Positions 1 to 5,965 of a stretch of 7,292 nucleotides of DNA are shown here, one piece after another. The stretch's first letter is position 1. Each line of letters begins with the position of its first letter. A model generated the notes under the pieces. That model ran no database searches. It was not told the origin of the DNA and worked only from the letters and a program-made list of their open reading frames with translations. Source of the stretch: Nitrospirales bacterium (GTDB lineage Bacteria > Nitrospirota > Nitrospiria > Nitrospirales > UBA8639); contig BQIY01000103.1 in the NCBI GenBank assembly GCA_021604265.1, positions 1-7,292 of the forward strand, given 5' to 3'. The position numbers were made by a program, and so were the translations under genes.

Positions 1-797
1 CGAGGATGCTGATGAACGATCTGATTATCAATTAAAAACGTTTCGTACAGCAAGTGGCCTCCTGGCTTGAGTGCTTCGATGATTTGAGGAAAGAGAGGAC
101 GAAAGAGATAGAAGAACACGAGAATGCCATCGTAGATTTCCTTGCCAAGGTCTGGCGGGTTGGCAGGATTCGCCTCTAAATCGATTTGTTGTGTCACAAA
201 TTGCTGGTCAGTGATGTTTGTGTTGTGCGCTGCTAATTCTTGGGCCTGAGCCAAAGCTCCCTCATCTCGATCGATGCCGACGACTGAAAATCCTCGTGCA
301 GCCAGATATCGTGCATGACGGCCGGAGCCGGTGGCAATATCCAGGATTTTGCCAGGAGCGAGGTTGGCGGAGTGTTCGAGAAAGAACGGACTAAGTTCGC
401 TGTAGGGATTGGGCGCTGGCTGTTGATGAGAGGTTTGTGACCGTGACTGTGAACGTCGAACACCGACTGAACCATTGATATGGTCTAACGGAGGTGCCGT
501 TTTTCGTACCCATGTCTCAAGGTGAGTAATGGGGAATTCTTGGAAAAGAGTTTGACTGATGCGTTCAGCCAAGGCCTCAAGTAAGCAAAACCTTGATGTG
601 GCCGCGATGTCGGCAACCCGTCCCACGATTTTTCCATAGTCGACTGTATCGATTAAATCATCAGAAACTGCAGCTCGTGCATTGGCACATTGTAATTCAA
701 GATCAACGATAATGGGTTGTGGTTGTCGTCGTTCTATACTGGTCACACCGCAATGGACTGAACATTGAATACCTTCAATAATAATTGAATTTTCCAT
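1..797 (-). CDS. folB: FolB dihydroneopterin aldolase fused to a SAM-dependent methyltransferase (3' end outside window)
   Basis: The 265 visible codons form one uninterrupted frame. Residues 1-114 are a complete FolB domain, which cleaves 7,8-dihydroneopterin to 6-hydroxymethyl-dihydropterin and glycolaldehyde in folate synthesis. The family's Glu, Tyr and Lys active-site residues appear at E22 (IERR), Y54 (DTVDYGK) and K99 (WVRKT), and LLEALAERI at 72-80 is also typical. A polar linker (about 115-131) leads to a class I methyltransferase domain: motif I ILDIATGSGRHARYLAARGF (151-170), the acidic end of strand 2 in VVGIDRD (172-178), FFYLFRPL (228-235) and LKPGGHLLYETF (243-254). This resembles stand-alone TehB-like methyltransferases; its substrate is unknown. 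The linker has no in-frame ATG, GTG or TTG, so separate translation of the second domain is unlikely. ATG at 797-795 is chosen as start; GTG at 800-798 is an alternative, and neither has a strong ribosome binding site. The frame stays open upstream to 881. The C-terminus lies beyond position 1. Confidence 0.88.
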   Translation of the reverse strand, partial: MENSIIIEGIQCSVHCGVTSIERRQPQPIIVDLELQCANARAAVSDDLIDTVDYGKIVGRVADIAATSRFCLLEALAERISQTLFQEFPITHLETWVRKTAPPLDHINGSVGVRRSQSRSQTSHQQPAPNPYSELSPFFLEHSANLAPGKILDIATGSGRHARYLAARGFSVVGIDRDEGALAQAQELAAHNTNITDQQFVTQQIDLEANPANPPDLGKEIYDGILVFFYLFRPLFPQIIEALKPGGHLLYETFLIDNQIVHQHP

Positions 798-966
798 CAC
801 GGCATTTTCTGCTAGAGGTGAGGGGATGTCAAGATGATTCGAATGCTTACACACGACAAAAGATAAAATGTAAATTGAACAATCAGCAGAAAAATTTCAA
901 GCCTGTTCTTCGTTAAATTGTCATTTGCCATTTTACACTTTGCCTTGCGAGATGTACGGAAGGGCT
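798..966. promoter_or_regulatory. AT-rich divergent intergenic region with an imperfect inverted repeat
   Basis: This gap separates the folB-methyltransferase gene (leftward) from the cupredoxin gene (rightward) and must hold both promoters if each gene has its own. I could not assign a convincing -35/-10 pair on either strand. The AT-rich core contains AAAATGTAAATTGAAC (865-880) and GTTAAATTGTCATTTG (912-927), which match as inverted repeats at 12 of 16 positions around a centre near 896. TTTGCC also occurs twice, at 924-929 and 939-944. The inverted repeat could be an operator for both genes, but in AT-rich DNA it may be chance. Confidence 0.3.
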
Positions 967-1368
967 ATGAAACTGATGAAATGGCTTATTGGATTGTCTC
1001 TGCTCTGTGTGGGTGCCTTCATTGGATGGGTGGTGCTTGAGGCACGTCCTCCCACCGTTCGTATTTTTGCGGAGGAATTTCGATTTGTTCCTGAAAAGAT
1101 TGCACTGAGGGAGCTTCAGTCTGTTCGGTTTGTGATCAAGAACCAAGGGCGTGAACCCCATACATTTTATGGTTCTTTTTTTCATGACCCTACTGTGAGC
1201 ATTATCTGGGAATCTGCAGGCCAACTATCTCAACATGAAAAGGCTATTCATCTTTCTCATGGGCAGTCAGTGAGTTTTCTTGCAAGATTTTCAGCAGGGA
1301 TCTATCCGTTCCGTTGTGTCATTCAGGGGCATCGAGGGATGGAAGGCATCATTATGGTTCGCAAGTGA
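967..1368 (+). CDS. Membrane-anchored periplasmic cupredoxin-like protein
   Basis: This 133-residue protein has an N-terminal hydrophobic segment (about residues 5-24) with no clear cleavage site or lipobox, so it is probably a membrane anchor that places the rest in the periplasm. The C-terminal domain has the pattern of a type 1 (blue) copper site: His65 in GREPHTF, then Cys117, His122 and Met125 in FRCVIQGHRGMEG. By analogy with cupredoxins it would carry electrons or bind copper; partner and pathway cannot be told from the sequence. ATG at 967 follows GGAAGGG (958-964) with only two bases between. ATG at 976, giving 130 residues, has 11 bases of spacing, so either start is possible. A frame extension to ATG 925 would add 14 residues that do not look like a signal. 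The gene diverges from folB and converges on the lipoprotein gene; a terminator hairpin lies 61 bases after its stop. Confidence 0.78.
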   Translation: MKLMKWLIGLSLLCVGAFIGWVVLEARPPTVRIFAEEFRFVPEKIALRELQSVRFVIKNQGREPHTFYGSFFHDPTVSIIWESAGQLSQHEKAIHLSHGQSVSFLARFSAGIYPFRCVIQGHRGMEGIIMVRK

Positions 1369-1429
1369 AGGTGCGTGAGAGGCGGGACCGTTCGGTGAAT
1401 TTTGATTGAAGAACGTATGAGTTGAGGAA

Positions 1430-1468
1430 AAAGAGCCTTCCGAATATTTGGTATCGAGAAGGCTCTTT
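1430..1468. terminator. Bidirectional intrinsic terminator between convergent genes
   Basis: AAAGAGCCTTC (1430-1440) pairs perfectly with GAAGGCTCTTT (1458-1468), an 11-base-pair stem. CGA/TCG inside the loop can add three pairs past one bulged base. On the minus strand the stem runs into five T residues (CTCTTTTTCC), which fits termination of the lipoprotein transcript, whose stop is about 21 bases away. The plus-strand side has only the three T residues of the stem, so termination of the cupredoxin transcript would be weaker. Confidence 0.82.
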
Positions 1469-1489
1469 CATGACGTATGATTCACAGGA

Positions 1490-1795
1490 TCACGGTTGTG
1501 CAGGCGGAAGATAGTCTCCAGGATTACTATCCATGGCTTCTTGCACTTTTGCATTTCGATGACAAGTGGTTTCAGCCAGCATTCGCTGTCCAGGACTGAC
1601 GTCGCCAATGTTATCAAGGCAGGCCTGTAGGCTTCCTGCCGGAGATCCTGGTGAGGCGGTGTTTGTTGATTCAGTGTTTGCTGCTGAAGTACCTGAGGCA
1701 CTTGATCCGCTTCCGGTTTTGTATGGCTGTTGGCATCCACTGAGCAGAATGGCCAGCCCCATAGCTCCTAGCAAGACATACAGTGAACTTTTCAT
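1490..1795 (-). CDS. Small predicted lipoprotein of unknown function
   Basis: This 101-residue protein starts MKSS, followed by a hydrophobic stretch (residues 5-18) and the lipobox LLSGC with the lipidated Cys at 21, so it should be processed by signal peptidase II and anchored in a membrane facing the periplasm. Residues 27-55 are a low-complexity Ser/Thr/Gly/Ala linker. The C-terminal part (about 56-101) looks helical and has two cysteines, C59 and C78, that could form a disulfide. I do not recognise the family. The start is chosen because AGGAGG lies at 1811-1806, eight to ten bases upstream of the ATG at 1795-1793, and because it puts the lipobox at the right distance. The frame is open upstream to a TTG at 1897 and an ATG at 1888, which would add a second hydrophobic segment and bury the lipobox internally. 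The gene is transcribed divergently from glyQ. Confidence 0.65.
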   Translation of the reverse strand: MKSSLYVLLGAMGLAILLSGCQQPYKTGSGSSASGTSAANTESTNTASPGSPAGSLQACLDNIGDVSPGQRMLAETTCHRNAKVQEAMDSNPGDYLPPAQP

Positions 1796-1805
1796 AGCAA
1801 AGGCC

Positions 1806-1811
1806 CCTCCT
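1806..1811 (-). promoter_or_regulatory. Ribosome binding site that decides the lipoprotein start
   Basis: The minus strand reads AGGAGG here, followed by GGCC and TTTGCT before the ATG at 1795. This is the best Shine-Dalgarno match near any start in the left half of the window and favours the 101-residue lipoprotein over the longer in-frame form. Confidence 0.7.
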
Positions 1812-1929
1812 AAAAAAAATGACAAAGCGACGCCATAATAAATCAACACGGCGAGTAAAAACAAGTTGAATCCCCCTGTCGGTCCCATTATCCTCAAGGC
1901 AGAGCGGGAGCGTAATCGTATGACTTTCC

Positions 1930-1958
1930 TTGACTACCAGCAGGTTTGTTGCTACCTT
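1930..1958 (+). promoter_or_regulatory. Candidate sigma-70-type promoter for glyQS
   Basis: TTGACT (1930-1935) matches the -35 consensus at five of six positions. With a 17-base spacer it is followed by TACCTT (1953-1958), a weak -10 (three of six). Transcription would begin near 1965 and give a leader of about 80 bases before glyQ. A second TTGACC at 1985-1990 has no good -10 at normal spacing. This call rests on pattern only. Confidence 0.33.
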
Positions 1959-2019
1959 TCGCGGTACACGATGAAATGTCGTGATTGACCTTGATGTTCC
2001 TTAACGACCAGCGATCCTA

Positions 2020-2039
2020 TGAGAATCGTGTCCTTCTCA
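2020..2039 (+). other. glyQ: Small hairpin at the foot of the glyQ ribosome binding site
   Basis: TGAGAA (2020-2025) and TTCTCA (2034-2039) form a perfect six-base-pair inverted repeat with an eight-base loop. Its last base is the first A of AGGA (2039-2042), the only Shine-Dalgarno-like motif before the TTG start. It could modulate initiation, but a stem this short can arise by chance, and I see no T-box or other riboswitch features around it. Confidence 0.3.
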
Positions 2040-2046
2040 GGAACGG

Positions 2047-2985
2047 TTGAAAGAAGTTGTGACCCTCCAGGATTTGATCCTCTCCCTTCATCAGTTTTGG
2101 TCTAAACAGCACTGTATCCTTACCCAACCCTACGATACCGAAAAGGGGGCTGGTACGTTCAACCCCTCAACGTTTCTGCGTGCACTTGGTCCGGAGCCTT
2201 GGCGTGCTGCGTATGTCGAGCCCTGCCGCCGGCCAACAGATGGTCGCTATGGCGATAATCCCAATCGTCTCCAGCATTATTTCCAATATCAAGTGGTATT
2301 AAAGCCTTCACCGTCGGATGTTCAAGACCTCTACCTCAAAAGCCTGTCGCATCTTGGAATCAATCCACGCGAGCATGACATTCAATTTATTCAAGACGAC
2401 TGGGAGTCTCCAACGCTTGGTGCATGGGGATTGGGATGGGAAGTCAGATTAGACGGTATGGAAATTACTCAGTTCACCTATTTTCAAGAAGTCGGTGGCA
2501 TCGAAGTCGATCCGGTCATGGTTGAACTTACCTATGGTTTAGAGCGAATAGCCATGTATGTCCAAGGCGTTGATCATTTTTTTGATTTGCGATGGTCTGC
2601 TGACGTCACATATGAGCAACTGTACCGTGAGGCCGAAGTGCAAAATTCCACATACAATTTTGAACGGGCGAATGTCGAGATGATTCGGCAGACGTTCGAT
2701 GCGTATGAACGGGAATGTCAACAATTGCTCGAACATGACCTGGTGATTCCAGCCTATGACTACTGTATGAAAACATCACATCTGTTTAATCTTCTTGATG
2801 CGAGGGGGGTGATCAGTGTCGCGGAACGGACCGGGTATATTGCCAGGGTTCGAGGATTGGCGCGTGGATGTGCAGAAGGCTATCAGGCGCAACGCGAAGC
2901 GCTTGGGTTTCCATTGATATCGAAAGTCCATCCGGCAGGGGCGAGACGCCAATCTCCTAAATCGCGTCGAGCATCGATAACGTAA
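2047..2985 (+). CDS. glyQ: Glycyl-tRNA synthetase alpha subunit
   Basis: GlyQ is the catalytic subunit of the bacterial alpha2-beta2 glycyl-tRNA synthetase; it makes glycyl-adenylate and charges tRNA-Gly in the cytoplasm. The 312-residue product has the class II core: [20 protein letters not shown] (26-45), LGPEPW (47-52), the motif 2 region [20 protein letters not shown] (58-77), [20 protein letters not shown] around residues 125-144, and motif 3 [12 protein letters not shown] (about 160-171). The frame opens after a stop at 2020-2022. The first usable start is TTG 2047 with AGGA four bases upstream; GTG 2059 would give a start closer to relatives, such as Escherichia coli GlyQ, at TLQDLILSL. 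The family normally ends near FPLISK (about residue 293); here about 19 residues rich in Arg, Lys and Ser follow. glyS begins five bases after the stop, so the two are surely co-transcribed. Confidence 0.97.
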   Translation: MKEVVTLQDLILSLHQFWSKQHCILTQPYDTEKGAGTFNPSTFLRALGPEPWRAAYVEPCRRPTDGRYGDNPNRLQHYFQYQVVLKPSPSDVQDLYLKSLSHLGINPREHDIQFIQDDWESPTLGAWGLGWEVRLDGMEITQFTYFQEVGGIEVDPVMVELTYGLERIAMYVQGVDHFFDLRWSADVTYEQLYREAEVQNSTYNFERANVEMIRQTFDAYERECQQLLEHDLVIPAYDYCMKTSHLFNLLDARGVISVAERTGYIARVRGLARGCAEGYQAQREALGFPLISKVHPAGARRQSPKSRRASIT

Positions 2986-2990
2986 CGGTC

Positions 2991-5243
2991 ATGGGATTAT
3001 CACGTCAAAACACGAGTCGGAGCACAGCTAAGAAAGCGAAAGGTCGTGTTCCGTCATCTTCAGCAAAGCCCCGTCCTCGGTCAGCAACACGAACAACGTC
3101 TCGTCAGCGCCCTGTGTCGACTCCCTTGTTATTGGAGCTTGGGACAGAAGAACTTCCGGCGTCGTTTATTGAACCGGCATTAGCCCTACTGTCAACACTC
3201 ATGCAAAAGTCTTTGAGTGAGCAGCGGTTGGCGTATGAATCAATTCGGACCATAGGAACTCCCCGCAGACTGGTGGCCTTCATTGATGGTCTTGTGGCGA
3301 AGCAATCAGCACGGACTCAGGAGATGATGGGGCCTCCTCAATCTATTGCCTATGACGCGCAAGGGAACCCGACAAAAGCGGCTATCGGGTTTGCGAGCAC
3401 CCAAGGCGTTACCGTGGATGCCCTTCAAGTTCGAGAAACGGCAAAGGGACCGTATGTGTGTGCGGTGAAGCGAGAGTCTGGCCGTAGGACATCTGAGGTG
3501 CTGAAGGAGCTTCTTCCCAACGTCATTCAGCAATTATCCTTTAAGAAATCGATGAAATGGAATGATACTCACATACGGTTCGCTCGTCCGCTTCGATGGA
3601 TGGTGGCTCTGTACGGGAATCAAACGCTTCGTTTTGAGGTGGGTGGGGTGTGCTCGGGAGCAAAGACCTTTGGGCATCGATTTCTTGGCACTCCACGTTC
3701 GGGCATTGGCCGGCCCATCACAATTACGCATCCAACGTCATACGAGGCCGTGATGAAACGGAGTGGCGTGATGGTTGATCCTCAGGATCGACGAGCCTTG
3801 ATCCAGTCAGAAGTCAGTGTGTTAGCGAAATCAGTCAAAGGTACCGTGTATGCCGAACATGAGTCAGAATTATTAGAACAGGCGGTGTATACAGTAGAAT
3901 GTCCTCGGGCCATTCTTGGAAGCTTTAGCCCAAACTTTCTGACATTGCCTCAAGAGGTTCTCATGACGGCGATGAAAGAACATCAGGGCTACTTTTCACT
4001 GATTGGGAAACATGGGGCTCTTCTTCCAAAGTTTATTACCGTGACGAATATGACATTACCGAAGATGGATGTCATTCGTTTAGGAAATGAGCGAGTCCTT
4101 TCGGCTCGTTTGAGTGATGCTCAATACTTCTTCCGTGAAGACCGAAAAATATCCTTAGCCAATCGTGTCGCACAATTACAGGGAATCACCTTTCACCAAA
4201 AACTTGGTTCGGTCTATCAGAAGGTGTGTCGGTTGCAGGAATTCATTCCACAGGTTGCCGAGGCCACTGGCACTCATGATGTGAAAGATGTCTGTGAGCG
4301 GGCGGCATACCTTGCTAAAGCTGACCTCACCACGGGAATGGTCGGAGAGTTTCCCTCACTTCAGGGGATCATGGGGCGGGAATATGCAAAGCATGACGGT
4401 GAGCCTGCTGAGGTCAGTGACGCGCTTGGAGAACTGTACCTCCCCGGAACGCCGGAGGATTTACTGCCTCAGACGACTCTCGGAATGCTTTTGGGAATCG
4501 GAGATCGACTCGATACGTGTGCGGCGTTTTTTTTCGTGGGGATGATTCCGTCTGGCTCTGAAGATCCACTGGCTTTGCGCCGGTTGGCCTACGGGTTGGT
4601 TCGAATTATCATCGAAAAAAATCTGAGAGTGAATGTGATGCATCTCATTTCCCAGGCGGAACAGATTATCAAATCCCAGAACGTCGCCAGTCCGGCATCA
4701 AGCGAATCCATTGTTCCCGGTCTCTTAGAGTTTTTACTTGAACGGCTTCGGTTTTTCACGAAAACGCGGTTTGGGATGCCAGATGATCAGATTGATGCGG
4801 TGCTGGCAGTTCGACCATCTGCGGCTTGTGATTTCACGGACTTAGTCGCCCGGATGCAAGCCCTGCAACACGTGGCGACTCAACCGGAATTTGCCCCATT
4901 AATTGGCGGCTATAAACGAGTCAGTCGCATCCTTCAGAAAGAGCAATGGCGTGCGACGCAAGTCAATCAAACAATATTTGAACATGATGTGGAGAAGATC
5001 CTGCTTCGAGCCGTTGATGCTGCACAGCAAGCGATGGACGCGTATTTGTCTTCTCAAGATTATGCCGGTGCGCTGACGACATTGTTGCAATTGAAAAACC
5101 CGATTGACGGTTTTTTTGAAGGCGTCATGGTGAATGCTTCTGATTCTCATATCCGTGCGAATCGTCTCTCGTTGTTGGGTCGGGTCAATCACCTGTTTTG
5201 TGCCTTGGCAGACTTTTCACAAGTTGACACGTCGGTGAATTGA
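2991..5243 (+). CDS. glyS: Glycyl-tRNA synthetase beta subunit with basic N-terminal extension
   Basis: GlyS binds tRNA-Gly and partners GlyQ in the heterotetramer. The 750-residue product (Escherichia coli form about 690) carries the family signature LLLELGTEELPASF from residue 46, then IGTPRRLVAF, SFKKSMKWN, FARPLRWMVALYG, an AKADLTTGMVGEFPSLQGIM segment of the HD-like domain (about 442-461), LYLPGTPEDLLPQTT, EDPLALRRLAYGLVRII, and a C-terminal helical region including KRVSRILQKEQ, where the family has its anticodon-binding DALR-like domain. Residues 1-41 are extra: 12 Lys/Arg, 13 Ser/Thr and no acidic residue. ATG 2991 lies five bases after the glyQ stop but has no clear Shine-Dalgarno. 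The only other in-frame start before the conserved domain is GTG 3114 (codon 42), which also lacks one and would leave a 128-base gap. I therefore keep ATG 2991. An eight-T run at 4527-4534 encodes three Phe residues. Confidence 0.96.
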   Translation: MGLSRQNTSRSTAKKAKGRVPSSSAKPRPRSATRTTSRQRPVSTPLLLELGTEELPASFIEPALALLSTLMQKSLSEQRLAYESIRTIGTPRRLVAFIDGLVAKQSARTQEMMGPPQSIAYDAQGNPTKAAIGFASTQGVTVDALQVRETAKGPYVCAVKRESGRRTSEVLKELLPNVIQQLSFKKSMKWNDTHIRFARPLRWMVALYGNQTLRFEVGGVCSGAKTFGHRFLGTPRSGIGRPITITHPTSYEAVMKRSGVMVDPQDRRALIQSEVSVLAKSVKGTVYAEHESELLEQAVYTVECPRAILGSFSPNFLTLPQEVLMTAMKEHQGYFSLIGKHGALLPKFITVTNMTLPKMDVIRLGNERVLSARLSDAQYFFREDRKISLANRVAQLQGITFHQKLGSVYQKVCRLQEFIPQVAEATGTHDVKDVCERAAYLAKADLTTGMVGEFPSLQGIMGREYAKHDGEPAEVSDALGELYLPGTPEDLLPQTTLGMLLGIGDRLDTCAAFFFVGMIPSGSEDPLALRRLAYGLVRIIIEKNLRVNVMHLISQAEQIIKSQNVASPASSESIVPGLLEFLLERLRFFTKTRFGMPDDQIDAVLAVRPSAACDFTDLVARMQALQHVATQPEFAPLIGGYKRVSRILQKEQWRATQVNQTIFEHDVEKILLRAVDAAQQAMDAYLSSQDYAGALTTLLQLKNPIDGFFEGVMVNASDSHIRANRLSLLGRVNHLFCALADFSQVDTSVN

Positions 5244-5288
5244 TGACGACTGGTCATAGAACAATATCTCATAGGAATGGATGATGTA

Positions 5289-5312
5289 ACATTTTCATGC
5301 TGATGAAGGTGT
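5289..5312 (+). other. Intercistronic hairpin between glyS and the next gene
   Basis: ACATTTTCAT (5289-5298) pairs with ATGAAGGTGT (5303-5312) around a GCTG loop, giving ten pairs of which two are G-U. No T tract follows, so it is not a classical terminator. In an operon transcript it could protect the glyS end or damp read-through into the membrane protein genes, but its role is not known. Confidence 0.4.
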
Positions 5313-5324
5313 GGAACTCGTTTC

Positions 5325-5789
5325 ATGTCAACCGACGATCGAGACAGACGATTGATTTGGTTCTCCCGTGGGGTCACGGTTGTTCTTATTCTTGTGTGTA
5401 ATGGTCTGTTGGTGTTTGGATGGTGGATGAGTGGACTGAACTTAGACGTCGCATTGTCCAAGCCAGAGCTCTATGATGTCAGCAGTCATTATTGTGTGAA
5501 AGTGACATTCATGAAGGTGGTCGGGGTTGAACGGCCCATGAAAGTCTGTACGGAATGGCTTGACCTTGCCGATCCGTCCGGGAATACGCATACCATTCGT
5601 GAAGGGCAGGCGCTGACGGTGGGGGTGAACGGAGCCTTGCATTACCAAGAGCAGCGGAACGAAGATTATCGTCTCATCGGTCTCGTGCTCTTTGTCATAT
5701 TGGTGATGGGATCCGGAATGTGGGCTAAGCAATATGTGATTGCTCAATATGTGAGACGACAGGATCGTCGTAAGAGGCCTGTAGCGTAA
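5325..5789 (+). CDS. Two-helix membrane protein of unknown function
   Basis: The 154-residue product has a charged N-terminus, a first transmembrane helix (about residues 14-35), a loop of about 80 residues with two cysteines (C57 and C75), a second helix (about 117-134), and an Arg/Lys-rich C-terminal tail (RRQDRRKR). The basic ends suggest that both termini are cytoplasmic and the central domain periplasmic, where C57 and C75 could form a disulfide. I do not recognise the family. ATG 5325 has only weak upstream pairing (GTGGAA at 5311-5316). It lies 81 bases after glyS in the same direction, and its stop touches the ATG of the next small gene, which points to translational coupling. A role linked to either neighbour is not shown by the sequence. 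Confidence 0.75.
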   Translation: MSTDDRDRRLIWFSRGVTVVLILVCNGLLVFGWWMSGLNLDVALSKPELYDVSSHYCVKVTFMKVVGVERPMKVCTEWLDLADPSGNTHTIREGQALTVGVNGALHYQEQRNEDYRLIGLVLFVILVMGSGMWAKQYVIAQYVRRQDRRKRPVA

Positions 5790-5951
5790 ATGTTGATTGT
5801 GTTTCTTGTAATCTTTCTCTATTCTTTATTTATGAGTTATGGAATGCTCCATCGAGTGGTGAGTACGCGTGGATTCGTGCCGGTAGACACGAATACCAAA
5901 AGACTGACTCACCCAAGGTTTACGCAAAGAACGAAGCGAGCATTATTTTAA
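5790..5951 (+). CDS. 53-residue single-helix membrane protein of unknown function
   Basis: The frame reads from ATG 5790, directly after the TAA of the preceding gene (TAAATG), to TAA at 5949-5951. AAGAGG at 5772-5777 can serve as ribosome binding site, though 12 bases upstream. The product has one strongly hydrophobic helix at its start (LIVFLVIFLYSLFMSYG, residues 2-18) and a basic tail (eight Arg/Lys, one Asp in residues 22-53), so the tail is probably cytoplasmic. Its stop abuts the ppdK ribosome binding site. The exact fit between two coding genes and the clean membrane topology support a real gene, but no family is recognised and short frames can be fortuitous. It may act with the two-helix protein before it. 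Confidence 0.6.
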   Translation: MLIVFLVIFLYSLFMSYGMLHRVVSTRGFVPVDTNTKRLTHPRFTQRTKRALF

Positions 5952-5958
5952 GGGGGAG
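5952..5958 (+). promoter_or_regulatory. ppdK: Strong ribosome binding site of ppdK
   Basis: GGGGGAG ends seven bases before ATG 5966, the ideal distance, and begins right after the stop codon of the 53-codon gene. It fixes the ppdK start and suggests efficient translation. Confidence 0.75.
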
Positions 5959-5965
5959 CGGCGTC

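Noticed and set aside
233..475. Minus-strand 80-codon frame inside the folB-methyltransferase gene
   Set aside because: It is in a different frame from the fused gene, which shows strong domain conservation on both sides across this stretch.
913..1224. Minus-strand open frame of 103 codons over the cupredoxin gene
   Set aside because: It is a shadow of a gene with clear copper-ligand motifs; the product is rich in His/Arg/Asn without any family pattern.
1566..1838. Plus-strand open frame of 90 codons opposite the lipoprotein gene
   Set aside because: It lies antisense to the lipoprotein gene, whose lipobox, ribosome binding site and terminator are all in place; the plus-strand product has no recognisable domain and no good ribosome binding site.
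1961..2046. Possible T-box or glycine riboswitch in the glyQ leader
   Set aside because: The leader is short, has no T-box consensus, no specifier stem and no terminator/antiterminator pair; only two small stems (CACGA/TCGTG at 1967-1983 and the one at 2020-2039) are visible.
2991..3113. GlyS N-terminal extension as a mis-called start
   Set aside because: Considered because neither ATG 2991 nor GTG 3114 has a Shine-Dalgarno. Kept as coding because ATG 2991 sits at typical operon spacing after glyQ and the frame is open with a strongly biased basic composition; the doubt is noted in the glyS entry.
4527..4534. Eight-T run in glyS as a programmed slippage or frameshift site
   Set aside because: The zero frame continues through conserved GlyS sequence on both sides, the run simply encodes three Phe residues, and no stimulatory structure or useful alternate frame product is evident.
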